DNA of 64,000 nucleotides from Streptomyces pyxinicus (GCF_024753135.1 NZ_JANUGP010000005.1:124001-188000), one strand, 5' to 3'; positions 52,871-61,678 are shown, counted from the stretch's first letter. Translations and numbers: made by a program. Notes: generated from the letters alone by a model not told the origin.

Positions 52871-53993
52871 ACGTGTCCAGCTCCGCGTCCTCGCTGACGC
52901 CCGCGCAGTCGTACGGATCCTTCAGCCACCCGTCCGGCAGCACCACCCGGTTGTTCCCCGACGTCCGGCCGCGCGGCCCGTCCGCCCCCACGGGCCAGGT
53001 CTGGTCGAGATCCAGCTCGTCCAGCCCGGCCCGCAGCTCCGCCAACGACGACGTGACGGCCAGCCGCTTGCGCATCTCGGACCCGACCGCGAACCCCTTC
53101 AGATACCAGGCCACGTGCTTGCGGAAGTCCACGACCCCCTTGGACTCGTCCCCGAGCCACTCCCCCAGCAGCCGCGCGTGCCGCACCATGACCTCGGCGA
53201 CCTCCCGCAGCACCGGCCGCGCCACCTCCGACGTCCGCCCCTCGAACGCCGCGACCAGGTCGGCGAAGAGCCACGGCCGCCCCAGACACCCCCGCCCGAC
53301 GACCACGCCGTCGCAGCCGGTCTCGCGGACCATGCGCAGCGCGTCCTCGGCCGACCAGATGTCGCCGTTGCCGAGCACGGGGATCTCCGGCACGTGCTCC
53401 TTGAGCCGCGCGATGGCCTCCCAGTCGGCGGTGCCGCCGTAGTGCTGCGCGGCCGTACGACCGTGCAGGGCGATCGCCGTGACGCCCTCCTCGACGGCGA
53501 TGCGGCCGGCGTCGAGGTAGGTGATGTGGTCGTCGTCGATGCCCTTGCGCATCTTCATGGTGACCGGCAGGTCCCCGGCCCCGGAGACCGCCTCGCGCAG
53601 GATCGCCCGCAGCAGGTTCCGCTTGAAGGGCAGGGCCGAGCCGCCGCCCTTACGGGTCACCTTCGGCACCGGGCAGCCGAAGTTCAGGTCGATGTGGTCG
53701 GCGAGACCCTCCTCCGCGATCATGCGGACGGCCTTGCCGACGGTCGCGGGGTCGACGCCGTAGAGCTGGATCGAGCGCGGCGTCTCGCTCGCGTCGAACC
53801 TGATCAGCTGCATGGTCTTGTCGTTGCGCTCGACCAGCGCCCGGGTCGTGATCATCTCGCTGACGAACAGCCCCTTGCCGCCGCTGAACTCCCGGCACAG
53901 CGTGCGGAAGGGCGCGTTGGTGATGCCCGCCATGGGTGCGAGCACGACGGGCGGTGTCACGGCGTGCGGGCCGATGGAGAGCGGGTGGTTCAT
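52860..53993 (-). CDS. dusB: tRNA-dihydrouridine synthase (DusB family)
   Basis: 377 residues. The FMN-binding TIM barrel shows APMAGITNAPFRTLC at the N-terminus, DLNFGCPVPKVTRKGGGSAL with the catalytic Cys near 106, and VLGNGDIWSAEDALR and GVVVGRGCLGRPWLF near 230-260. It reduces a uridine of tRNA to dihydrouridine with NADPH. It is longer than E. coli DusB because of a C-terminal tail with GWLKDPYDCAGVSED. Alternative start GTG one codon upstream. Divergent from the MFS gene. Confidence 0.95.
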   Translation of the reverse strand: MNHPLSIGPHAVTPPVVLAPMAGITNAPFRTLCREFSGGKGLFVSEMITTRALVERNDKTMQLIRFDASETPRSIQLYGVDPATVGKAVRMIAEEGLADHIDLNFGCPVPKVTRKGGGSALPFKRNLLRAILREAVSGAGDLPVTMKMRKGIDDDHITYLDAGRIAVEEGVTAIALHGRTAAQHYGGTADWEAIARLKEHVPEIPVLGNGDIWSAEDALRMVRETGCDGVVVGRGCLGRPWLFADLVAAFEGRTSEVARPVLREVAEVMVRHARLLGEWLGDESKGVVDFRKHVAWYLKGFAVGSEMRKRLAVTSSLAELRAGLDELDLDQTWPVGADGPRGRTSGNNRVVLPDGWLKDPYDCAGVSEDAELDTSGG

Positions 53994-54100
53994 CACGGAA
54001 CTCCGGGACGGGTGGATGGCGCGTACGGGCGTACGGCACGGGGCAGGACCCCATTGTCCCCCACGCACGGAACTCCCCGAGATCGTGTACCACTCATTAG

Positions 54101-54137
54101 TTAGACGCACTATCGAAATCCGCGTACGATGGTCACC
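54101..54137 (+). promoter_or_regulatory. Leaderless promoter of the DHA2 transporter gene
   Basis: TTAGAC (54101-54106) and TACGAT (54125-54130) are 18 bp apart; the expected start of transcription, 7-8 bp beyond, falls on the ATG at 54138. No SD precedes it. The imperfect inverted repeat TAGT-N7-ACTA (about 54098-54112) overlaps the -35 and could be an operator. Confidence 0.65.
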
Positions 54138-55580
54138 ATGCCCGACCTGAGCCACCGCCGCCGCATGCTCGTGCTGGCGATCTGCTGTATGAGCCTGCTG
54201 ATCGTGAGCCTGGACAACACCGTGCTGAACGTGGCGCTGCCCGCGCTCCAGCGCGACCTGCACGCCCAGACCTCCGGCCTGCAGTGGACGATCGACGCCT
54301 ACACCCTCGTCCTCGCCTCGCTGCTGATGCTCGCGGGCTCCACGGCCGACCGGCTCGGCCGCAAGAAGGTCTTCATGGCCGGTCTGGTGGTCTTCTCGAT
54401 CGGCTCCCTGCTCTGCTCCCTCGCCCCGAGCCTGGAACTGCTCGTGGTGTTCCGCATGGTGCAGGCGGTGGGCGGCTCGATGCTCAACCCGGTCGCCATG
54501 TCGATCATCACCAACACCTTCACCGACCGCCGTGAGCGGGCCCGCGCGATCGGCGTGTGGGGTGCGGTGGTCGGCATATCCATGGCGGCCGGCCCGCTGG
54601 TCGGCGGCCTGCTGGTGCAGTCGGTGAGCTGGCGCTCGATCTTCTGGATCAACCTGCCGGTCGGCCTCGCGGCCCTGCTCCTCACCCTGCGTTTCGTCCC
54701 CGAGTCCCGCGCCCCCAAGGCCCGCCGCCCCGACCCGGTCGGCCAGGTCCTGGTGATCGCGCTGTTCGGCTCGCTGACGTACGCGATCATCGAGGCCCCG
54801 GACGCGGGCCTCGCCACCACGCTCCCGTTCGCCGCGCTCGCCCTGGCGGCCCTGCTGGCCCTGCTCCGGTACGAGCCGCGCCGCGCCGAACCCCTCATCG
54901 ACCTGCACTTCTTCCGCTCCGCTCCGTTCAGCGGGGCGACCGTGATCGCGGTCAGCGCCTTCGCCGCGCTGGGCGGCTTCCTGTTCATGTCGACGCTGTA
55001 CCTCCAGAACGTGCGCGGTCTGGACGCCCTGCACGCGGGCCTGTGGATGCTGCCGATGGCCGCGCCGACGTTCCTGTGCGCCCCGCTCTCCGGCCGCCTG
55101 GTCGGCACCCGCGGCCCCCGGGTGCCGCTGTTCGTCGCGGGCGCGGCGATGACGGCGAGCGGCGTGCTGTTCGCGGTCTTCGAGGCGGAGACGTCGAACC
55201 TCACCCTCTTCCTCGGCTACGTCCTGTTCGGCATCGGCTTCGGCTTCGTGAACGCGCCCATCACCAACACGGCCGTCTCCGGCATGCCCCGCGCGCAGGC
55301 CGGTGTCGCCGCCGCCGTCGCCTCCACCAGCAGGCAGCTCGGCCAGACGCTCGGCGTCGCGGTGGTCGGCGCCGTCCTGGCGTCCGGCATCGGCGCGTCC
55401 TCGTACCGGGACTCCTTCGTCTCGGCGGCCCGCCCCGGCTGGTGGATCCTGACCGCCTGCGGCCTGGCCGTCCTGGTCCTCGGCCTGCTCACCAGCGGCC
55501 GCTGGGCCCGCCGTACCGCCGAACGCACCGCCGAACGCCTCCAGGCGGCCGAGATCCGCGAGGTCGTCGGCGCGTCCTGA
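54138..55580 (+). CDS. DHA2-family MFS multidrug exporter
   Basis: 480 residues, 14 membrane helices. Motif A (GSTADRLGRKKVFMAG) lies after helix 2; motif C is present as MSIITNTFTDR...GVVGISMAAGPLVGGLL. The N-terminal motif SLDNTVLNVALPALQRDL is typical of DHA2 (EmrB/QacA) proteins, which export cationic or lipophilic compounds by proton antiport. ATG 54138 is chosen over an ATG at 54129 because the promoter predicts a leaderless start. No regulator is adjacent except by way of the divergent dusB. Confidence 0.9.
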   Translation: MPDLSHRRRMLVLAICCMSLLIVSLDNTVLNVALPALQRDLHAQTSGLQWTIDAYTLVLASLLMLAGSTADRLGRKKVFMAGLVVFSIGSLLCSLAPSLELLVVFRMVQAVGGSMLNPVAMSIITNTFTDRRERARAIGVWGAVVGISMAAGPLVGGLLVQSVSWRSIFWINLPVGLAALLLTLRFVPESRAPKARRPDPVGQVLVIALFGSLTYAIIEAPDAGLATTLPFAALALAALLALLRYEPRRAEPLIDLHFFRSAPFSGATVIAVSAFAALGGFLFMSTLYLQNVRGLDALHAGLWMLPMAAPTFLCAPLSGRLVGTRGPRVPLFVAGAAMTASGVLFAVFEAETSNLTLFLGYVLFGIGFGFVNAPITNTAVSGMPRAQAGVAAAVASTSRQLGQTLGVAVVGAVLASGIGASSYRDSFVSAARPGWWILTACGLAVLVLGLLTSGRWARRTAERTAERLQAAEIREVVGAS

Positions 55581-55602
55581 CGGCGTCCGGGCACCGCCTC
55601 GC

Positions 55603-56502
55603 TCAGGCGTCCGCGAGGGCCAGCTCGTACAGCCGCTCCAGGCGCTCCCGGGTCTCCTCGTTCTTCGGGGTGTACGTCACCATGCGGGCGCCCTGGGCGG
55701 GGCCGAGCCACAGGTCGGTGTGTTCGAGGGTGAGGTGGCCGACGTAGGGGTTGAGGTACTCCTTGGTCTTGGAGCGGGTGCCGACCACTTCGTAGCGCCG
55801 CCAGTTCTCGCGGAACGCCGGGACCTCCTGAAGGCGCTTGAGCAGCATCTTCCAGGCGGGCTCGCCGAGGTGTCCGGCGAGGGCGGCGCGCAGCCGGGCG
55901 GCCATCAGGCGCTGGGTCTCCTCCAGGTGCACGACGGCCCGCTGCCAGTTCTCGTCGGTGTGGACGAGCAGGATGCAGTTGCGGTCCTCGGGCGGGATCG
56001 CGTCCAGGTCGCCCAGCAGGCGGCCGTAGGTGCGGTTGTAGGCCTGGATGTCGTACCGGCTGTTCTGGACGCAGGCCGGGATCGGCTCCAGGCGCTCCAG
56101 CATCTCGCGCAGCGCGGGCGTCACGCTCGGGCAGCTCGCGGCCGGGGTCGGGTCGGTGGCGCCGGCGAGCTGGAAGAGGTGGGCGCGCTCGGTGGGGTCC
56201 AGCCGCAGGGTGCGCGCGAGGGCGTCCAGGACCTGCACGGAGACCTGGATGGCGCGGGCCTGCTCCAACCACGTGTACCAGGTGACGCCGACCGCGGAGA
56301 GCTGCGCGACCTCCTCCCGGCGCAGGCCGGGGGTACGGCGCCGGGCACCGCGCGGCAGGCCCACCTGCTCCGGCGCGATCCGCTCGCGCCGGCTGCGCAG
56401 GAAGGCGGCCAGCTCGTGCCGGCGGATCTCCGCGCCGCCGGGGGCGGTCATTCTCGGGACGCTCTCCACACTCGCCAGGGTCTCCTGGGCCACACTCGTC
56501 AT
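55603..56502 (-). CDS. XRE-type regulator with MmyB-like ligand domain
   Basis: 299 residues. The helix-turn-helix (about 25-90, RTPGLRREEVAQLSAVGVTW, YTWLEQARAIQVSVQVLDAL) is followed by an MmyB-like domain with the signature PACVQNSRYDIQAYNRTYG, which binds small lipophilic ligands. It is divergent from an MFS exporter and the shared gap contains a strong palindrome, so it most likely controls that gene and perhaps itself. An alternative start lies at residue 18. Confidence 0.9.
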   Translation of the reverse strand: MTSVAQETLASVESVPRMTAPGGAEIRRHELAAFLRSRRERIAPEQVGLPRGARRRTPGLRREEVAQLSAVGVTWYTWLEQARAIQVSVQVLDALARTLRLDPTERAHLFQLAGATDPTPAASCPSVTPALREMLERLEPIPACVQNSRYDIQAYNRTYGRLLGDLDAIPPEDRNCILLVHTDENWQRAVVHLEETQRLMAARLRAALAGHLGEPAWKMLLKRLQEVPAFRENWRRYEVVGTRSKTKEYLNPYVGHLTLEHTDLWLGPAQGARMVTYTPKNEETRERLERLYELALADA

Positions 56503-56537
56503 GCTCCCAGGGTGCCTGGTCCGGGATCCTGTTTCCA

Positions 56538-56552
56538 GGTAGTGCCACTACC
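56538..56552. promoter_or_regulatory. Palindromic operator between MmyB-type regulator and MFS gene
   Basis: GGTAGTG-C-CACTACC is a perfect inverted repeat at 56538-56552 in the 101-bp divergent gap, flanked by CCA and AGG. Short near-perfect palindromes of this kind between an MmyB-type gene and its target are common in Streptomyces; binding by this regulator is an inference. Confidence 0.75.
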
Positions 56553-56603
56553 AGGATGAGGAGACTCTGGTACCCGTGTGCGCGGGGGCGCAGGCTCGGG
56601 TGC

Positions 56604-58034
56604 ATGAGCGAAACCCTCACCCCTCCGGTCGTCCGCCGCGCGCAGGCCGCACCGCCCGCGCTCGGCGGCCTCGGCCTGTTCACCGTCCTGCTGGCGGCGG
56701 CGCTGCCCCTGGTCGACTTCTTCATCGTCAACGTCGCCCTGCCGACCATCGGCGCCGACCTCGCCGCGAGTGAGGCCGTCCTGGAGCTGGTCGTGGCCGG
56801 GTACGGCCTCGCCTACGCCGTCCTGCTGGTCCTCGGCGGCCGGCTCGGGGACCTGTTCGGGCGGCGCCGGCTGTTCCTCGGCGGCATGGCCGCCTTCGGC
56901 GTCACCTCGCTGGCCTGCGGACTCGCGCCCGACGCGTGGACCCTGGTCGGGGCCCGGATCGCGCAGGGCGCCTCGGCCGCCGCGATGCTGCCGCAGGTCC
57001 TCGCCACCATCCAGGCGTCCACCAGCGGGGCCCGCCGCGCGAAGGCCATGAGCCTGTACGGCGCCACCGCCGGGCTCTCCATGGTCGCCGGGCAGATCCT
57101 GGGCGGGGTGCTCGTCGCCGCCGACATCGCCGGGACCGGCTGGCGGTCGGTGTTCCTGGTCAACGTGCCGGTGGTCGTCGTCGGCCTGCTGCTCGCCGTC
57201 CGGCTGGTGCCCGAGACCCGCGCCCCGCGCCCGGAGCGGATCGACGGTCCCGGCACGGTGCTGCTCGCGCTGTCCCTGCTGACCCTGCTCGCCCCGCTCA
57301 CCGAGGGCCGGGCGGCGGGCTGGCCGCTGTGGACGTGGCTGTCGCTCGCGGCGTTCCCGTTCGTGGTCGCCGCCTTCTGGACCGTGGAGCGGCGCGCGGA
57401 CCGGGCCGGGCGGACGGCGCTGGTGCCGCCGAGCCTGCTGGCACTGCCCTCGCTGCGGCACGGTCTGGTGCTGATCGTGCCGTTCTCCATCGGCTTCAGC
57501 GGCTTCATGTTCGTGATCGCGCTGGCCCTCCAGCAGGGCGCCGGACTCGGCCCGGTGCCGGCCGGGCTCGCGCTCGCGCCGATGGCCGTGGCGTTCCTGT
57601 GCGTCGCCCTGGCCGGGCCCCGCCTGATCGCCCGCCACGGCACCCGGGTGATCACCGCCGGCTCGGTCGTGCAGGGCGTGGGCATCGCGCTGCTGGTGCT
57701 GGCCGTGTGGCGGGACTGGCCGCACCTGGACTTCGTCTCGATGCTGCCCGGCGCGGCGGTCGCGGGCGCCGGTCAGGCGCTCCAACTCCCCAACGTGCTG
57801 CGGCTGGTGATGTCCGAGGTGCCACCGGCCCGCGCCGGAGTCGGCAGCGGTGTGATGGTCACCACCCAGCAGTCGGCGCTCGCCCTGGGCGTGGCCACGC
57901 TCGGCACCCTGTTCCTCACCCTGGTCCCGCACCTGGGCATGCGGGACGCGCTGGTCACCGCGCTGCTGGTGCAGCTGGCCGGCATCGCGCTGACCGGCCT
58001 GCTCAGCCTGCGACTGCCCCGCGAGGTCGGCTGA
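56604..58034 (+). CDS. MFS exporter (DHA2-like)
   Basis: 476 residues, about 14 membrane helices, with motif A GGRLGDLFGRRRLFLGG and the N-terminal PLVDFFIVNVALPTIGADL that marks DHA2 members. It begins at the ATG at 56604; the frame is open from 56556. Divergent from the MmyB-type regulator. It should expel small lipophilic compounds; whether the ligand of the regulator is also its cargo remains open. Confidence 0.88.
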   Translation: MSETLTPPVVRRAQAAPPALGGLGLFTVLLAAALPLVDFFIVNVALPTIGADLAASEAVLELVVAGYGLAYAVLLVLGGRLGDLFGRRRLFLGGMAAFGVTSLACGLAPDAWTLVGARIAQGASAAAMLPQVLATIQASTSGARRAKAMSLYGATAGLSMVAGQILGGVLVAADIAGTGWRSVFLVNVPVVVVGLLLAVRLVPETRAPRPERIDGPGTVLLALSLLTLLAPLTEGRAAGWPLWTWLSLAAFPFVVAAFWTVERRADRAGRTALVPPSLLALPSLRHGLVLIVPFSIGFSGFMFVIALALQQGAGLGPVPAGLALAPMAVAFLCVALAGPRLIARHGTRVITAGSVVQGVGIALLVLAVWRDWPHLDFVSMLPGAAVAGAGQALQLPNVLRLVMSEVPPARAGVGSGVMVTTQQSALALGVATLGTLFLTLVPHLGMRDALVTALLVQLAGIALTGLLSLRLPREVG

Positions 58035-58140
58035 GTCACGGCCCGGCCCGACCAACTCACCGCCGGAATCGCCCTGTTGATGTTGAACCTGCCGCACACT
58101 CCTTGCCATCGGATCACCGGACGCGCGGACGGGAGACGCC

Positions 58141-58365
58141 ATGCCACGGGTCAGCACGACGAGCAAGGTCAGCAGATGGGACCAGCACGGGCGGGAACAC
58201 GTCGTGCGGGTGGAGCGTGCGGGGGTGCAGCGCACGATCACCTGCGACACCTGCGGCTGGCGCCGACCCGCCCAGTTCCTGCCCTGGCTGAAGGCCGAGG
58301 AGCATCTGGCGGAGGCCCACCAGGCGACGGTGGACCCGGCGGGGCCCGGCCGGGTGCCGCGCTGA
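58141..58365 (+). CDS. Small zinc-binding-like protein
   Basis: 74 residues. The centre reads TITCDTCGWRRPAQ, with a CxxC pair, and a later HLAEAH provides His residues, so a C2H2-like zinc site is likely. The ATG has a GGGAGA SD. Small conserved proteins with this layout occur across Streptomyces without a known function. Downstream to 58585 I see no gene. Confidence 0.6.
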   Translation: MPRVSTTSKVSRWDQHGREHVVRVERAGVQRTITCDTCGWRRPAQFLPWLKAEEHLAEAHQATVDPAGPGRVPR

Positions 58366-58585
58366 GCCGGACGCCCGCGTGCCGGGGCTGCGCTGCCGGA
58401 CCGTGGTCCGCTCTCCCCACTTTCACCGGGCGATCGGCGAGGCAGCCGTCGCCGTGGATCGGGCCGGGGCTACGGCGGCCGGCGCGCTGTCACACCGGCG
58501 ACGCCCGGCAACGCCCTCGCCGAGCCCGGCCGACCGGCCCGGCGGCACCGGCCACCGCGGCCACGCCCCCGCCCGCGCCGCCGTA

Positions 58586-58636
58586 TCAGCGGCTCGCCTC
58601 CCAGCCCCGTAGCAGCAGCTCACCCCCGCCCCCGTG
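58586..58636 (-). repeat. Second copy of the TetR gene's 3' end
   Basis: Read on the minus strand, the 51 bp beyond the TetR stop are in frame and encode HGGGGELLLRGWEASR before another stop; the real C-terminus reads DLLIRGLGAPR. The copies share most bases over about 34 positions (58586-58619 and 58637-58670). This is a tandem duplication or the fused tail of a paralogous gene. Confidence 0.6.
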
Positions 58637-59230
58637 TCAGCGGGGCGCCCCCAGCCCCCGTATCAGCAGGTCCACCACCGCCGTGAACTCCTCGTCGATC
58701 CCCGGTGCCGTCCACTCGCGGGCGTAACAGGGGTCGTGGAAGCGGCCGGTGGCGTGGAAGACGGCGCGGGCCGCGGCGGCCGGATCGGGCGCGGTGAAGA
58801 TGCCCGACCCGGCGCCCGCGGCGATGATCCGGGTCAGCTGGGAGGTCAGGTCGGCGATGTGCTCGCCGACCGCCGTGCCGTTCTCGTCGGTCAGCACCGT
58901 GTACGTCGCGAACAGCTCGGGATCGTCACCCGCCTTGTGCCGCTTGGCCGCGAACAGGGCCGCGAGCCAGGCGCGCAGCCGCTCCTCGGGGCCACTGCCG
59001 TCGGACACGATCCCGGCGAGTCGCTCCGACGTACGGTCCAGCCAGCGCTTGGTGACGGCCTCGCGCAGCACCGCCTTGGTCCGGAAGTGCCGGTAGACAC
59101 TGCCGTGGCTGACACCGAGCGCGCGGGCCACGTCGACCACGGTGGCCTTGGCCGGGCCGTGCCGGCGCAGCACCTCCTCGGTCGCTTCGAGGATGCGCTC
59201 GGCGGTCAGGGTCTCGCTGGTCGGTGCCAT
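58637..59230 (-). CDS. TetR-family regulator
   Basis: 197 residues. The N-terminal HTH reads ATVVDVARALGVSHGSVYRHFRTKAVL; the ligand domain (about 60-195) is helical. It lies 26 bp downstream of the aldo/keto reductase gene on the same strand and probably controls the pair. The 3' end appears partly duplicated downstream. Confidence 0.9.
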   Translation of the reverse strand: MAPTSETLTAERILEATEEVLRRHGPAKATVVDVARALGVSHGSVYRHFRTKAVLREAVTKRWLDRTSERLAGIVSDGSGPEERLRAWLAALFAAKRHKAGDDPELFATYTVLTDENGTAVGEHIADLTSQLTRIIAAGAGSGIFTAPDPAAAARAVFHATGRFHDPCYAREWTAPGIDEEFTAVVDLLIRGLGAPR

Positions 59231-59256
59231 GTCCTAGACCGTACCCGGCGGGTTGT

Positions 59257-60261
59257 TCAGCGCTCGCTGTCGAGGTGTGCCATCTGCGCCGACGGGTAGC
59301 GGTCGCCCGCCGCCGCGTCCGCCGGGACGGCCTCCTCGATCGCCGCCAGGTCGGCCGCCTCCAGGGTCACGTCGAGCGCGCCCAGGGACTCGCCGAGCCG
59401 CTCGCGGGTACGGGCGCCGATCAGCGGGACGATGTCGGTGCCCCGGGAGAGCACCCAGGCGATGGCGAGCTGCGCGACGCTCACGCCCTTCTGCTCGGCG
59501 ATCTTGCGCAGGGCCTCGACCAGGGTGAGGTTGTGCTGGAGGTTCTCGCCCTGGAAGCGGGGCGAGTGGGCGCGGAAGTCGGTCGCGGAGAGCTGCCGGT
59601 CGGCGCCGAAGTGGCCGGAGATCAGGCCGCGCGAGAGCACGCCGTACGCGGTGACGCCGATGCCCAGTTCGCGCAGGGTGGGCAGGATCTCCTGCTCGAT
59701 GCCGCGCGAGATCAGCGAGTACTCGATCTGGAGATCGGAGACGGGCGCGGTGGCGGCGGCCCGGCGAATGGTGTCGGCGCCGACCTCGCTGAGGCCGACG
59801 TGCCGGACGTACCCCTTCTCGATCAGTTCGGCGATGGCGCCGACGGTCTCCTCGATCGGGACGTCCGGGTCGAGGCGGGCGATCCGGTAGACGTCGATGT
59901 GGTCGACGCCGAGACGCTGGAGGGAGTAGGCGGCGAAGTTCTTGACGGCGGCGGGCCGGCCGTCGTACCCGCTCCAGCCGCCCTCCGGGTCGCGCAGGGC
60001 GCCGAACTTCACGCTGACCCGGGCCTTTTCGCGGGCGGCGGCCGGGGCGGCGCGCAGGGCCTCGCCGATCAGCATCTCGTTGTGACCCATGGCGTAGAAG
60101 TCGCCGGTGTCGAGCAGGGTGACGCCCGCGTCCAGGGCGGCGTGGATGGTCGCGACGGACTCCGCGCGGTCGGCTTCGCCGTACAGGGCGGACATGCCCA
60201 TGCAGCCGAGGCCGAGGGCGGAGACCTGGGGGCCGGTGGTTCCAAGGGTGGTGGTTCGCAT
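59257..60261 (-). CDS. Aldo/keto reductase
   Basis: 334 residues. The TIM-barrel features are LGCMGMSALYGEAD, DTGDFYAMGHNEMLIGEAL (Asp and Tyr of the catalytic tetrad), RVSVKFG (Lys) and a C-terminal VPLIGARTRERL that binds NADP(H). ATG 60261 is preferred: the SD GGAGG is 7 nt upstream, whereas an ATG at 60267 would be only 1 nt from it. The position usually occupied by the catalytic His after strand 4 is Arg (VYRIARLDPD), where His (VYYLHRVDP) is common; this may alter activity. Cotranscribed with the TetR gene. Confidence 0.88.
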   Translation of the reverse strand: MRTTTLGTTGPQVSALGLGCMGMSALYGEADRAESVATIHAALDAGVTLLDTGDFYAMGHNEMLIGEALRAAPAAAREKARVSVKFGALRDPEGGWSGYDGRPAAVKNFAAYSLQRLGVDHIDVYRIARLDPDVPIEETVGAIAELIEKGYVRHVGLSEVGADTIRRAAATAPVSDLQIEYSLISRGIEQEILPTLRELGIGVTAYGVLSRGLISGHFGADRQLSATDFRAHSPRFQGENLQHNLTLVEALRKIAEQKGVSVAQLAIAWVLSRGTDIVPLIGARTRERLGESLGALDVTLEAADLAAIEEAVPADAAAGDRYPSAQMAHLDSER

Positions 60262-60342
60262 CGTCATGCCTCCACCTTGCCATGACAGCTGACAGATTTC
60301 AATATCTGTCATTCCATTCCTGTGACCCCCTCCGGACGACGC

Positions 60343-60375
60343 TGGTCCAGACCTCTTGACGAAAGGTCTGGACCA
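60343..60375 (+). promoter_or_regulatory. Two inverted DasR-like boxes at the chitinase promoter
   Basis: TGGTCCAGACCT (60343-60354) and AGGTCTGGACCA (60364-60375) are exact inverse complements, 9 bp apart. Each resembles the DasR responsive element (core TGGTCTAGACCA). A TTGACG, a probable -35, lies between them (60356-60361). DasR represses chitinase genes in Streptomyces until glucosamine-6-phosphate builds up. Confidence 0.85.
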
Positions 60376-60445
60376 TAGGACTGTCATGCGCAGAACACAC
60401 TCAGCACACCCACCGGCTCCTCCACACCCCACCGGGAGGCCCCGC

Positions 60446-61492
60446 ATGATCCGCCGCACCCTGTCGCTGCTCGCCGCGGCGCTCGCGACCGCCTGTCTCA
60501 CCCAGCTCCCCGCCGCCGCTCCCGCCTCCGCCGCCGACACCTGCGCGGTGAAGTCCCGCCCCGCCGGGAAGGTGCTCCAGGGCTACTGGGAGAACTGGGA
60601 CGGCTCCGCCAACGGCGTCCACCCGCCCTTCGGCTGGACCCCGATCACCGATTCCCGCATCGCCGCCCACGGCTACAACGTGCTCAACGCGGCCTTCCCG
60701 GTGATCCGTTCGGACGGTACGGCGCTGTGGGAGGACGGCATGGACACCGGCGTGAAGGTGGCCACGCCCGCCGAGATGTGCGCGGCGAAGGCGTCCGGGC
60801 AGACGATCCTGCTCTCGATCGGCGGCGCGACGGCCGGCATCGACCTCAACTCCACCGCCGTGGCCGACAAGTTCGTCTCGACCATCGTGCCGATCCTGAA
60901 GAAGTACAACTTCGACGGCATCGACATCGACATCGAGACCGGCCTGACCGGCAGCGGCAGCATCGGCCAACTCTCCACGTCCCAGGCCAACCTGGTCCGC
61001 ATCATCGACGGCGTCCTCGCGAAGATGCCGTCCAACTTCGGCCTGACGATGGCCCCGGAGACCGCGTACGTCACCGGCGGCAGCGTGACCTACGGCTCGA
61101 TCTGGGGCGCGTACCTGCCGGTCATCAAGAAGTACGCGGACAACGGCCGGCTCTGGTGGCTCAACATGCAGTACTACAACGGCAGCATGTACGGCTGCTC
61201 CGGCGACTCCTACCAGGCCGGCACGGTAGCGGGCTTCACCGCCCAGACCGACTGCCTCGACAAGGGCCTGGTCGTGCAGGGTACGACGATCAGGGTCCCC
61301 TACGACAAGCAGGTCCCGGGCCTGCCCGCCCAGTCCGGCGCGGGCGGCGGCTACATGTCACCGTCCCTGGTCTCCCAGTCCTGGAAGCACTACGGCACCG
61401 CCCTCAAGGGCCTGATGACCTGGTCCCTCAACTGGGACGGCTCCAAGAACTGGACCTTCGGCGACAACGTCAGGTCCCTCCAGGCCCGCTGA
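60446..61492 (+). CDS. GH18 chitinase
   Basis: 348 residues from ATG 60446 (SD GGGAGG). A signal peptide (about 1-32, ending ASA-ADT) makes it secreted. The GH18 catalytic motif FDGIDIDIE is near residue 160, with LLSIGGATAG before it, MAPETAYV and LWWLNMQYYNGS later. It hydrolyses chitin. There is no carbohydrate-binding module, so it probably works on soluble or already loosened chitin. Confidence 0.95.
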   Translation: MIRRTLSLLAAALATACLTQLPAAAPASAADTCAVKSRPAGKVLQGYWENWDGSANGVHPPFGWTPITDSRIAAHGYNVLNAAFPVIRSDGTALWEDGMDTGVKVATPAEMCAAKASGQTILLSIGGATAGIDLNSTAVADKFVSTIVPILKKYNFDGIDIDIETGLTGSGSIGQLSTSQANLVRIIDGVLAKMPSNFGLTMAPETAYVTGGSVTYGSIWGAYLPVIKKYADNGRLWWLNMQYYNGSMYGCSGDSYQAGTVAGFTAQTDCLDKGLVVQGTTIRVPYDKQVPGLPAQSGAGGGYMSPSLVSQSWKHYGTALKGLMTWSLNWDGSKNWTFGDNVRSLQAR

Positions 61493-61540
61493 CCTTCAAC
61501 ACCCGCACGGTCCAGCCGACCGAGCCCCACCCAACCCAAA

Positions 61541-61583
61541 ACGCCCACCCACCAGCCGACCGAGTCGGGTGGTGGGTGGGCGT
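61541..61583. terminator. Very stable hairpin between chitinase and glyS
   Basis: ACGCCCACCCACCA (61541-61554) pairs fully with TGGTGGGTGGGCGT (61570-61583), and an inner CCGA/TCGG pair extends the stem. It sits between convergent genes, so acts in both directions. Confidence 0.85.
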
Positions 61584-61594
61584 AGGCCGGGGGT

Positions 61595-61613
61595 CCGGGG
61601 GCGGAGCCCCCGG
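61595..61613. repeat. Dispersed intergenic palindrome
   Basis: CCGGGGGC-gga-GCCCCCGG is a perfect 8-bp hairpin. This GTCCGGGGGCGGAGCCCCCGG-type palindrome is scattered in Streptomyces intergenic spaces; a second copy-like stretch is seen near 23920. Confidence 0.6.
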
Positions 61614-61678
61614 GTCGGCGACAGCGGCGGGGGGCCACCGGCGTCACAGGGCCACCGTCCGCCGAAGCGCCGCAGGCC

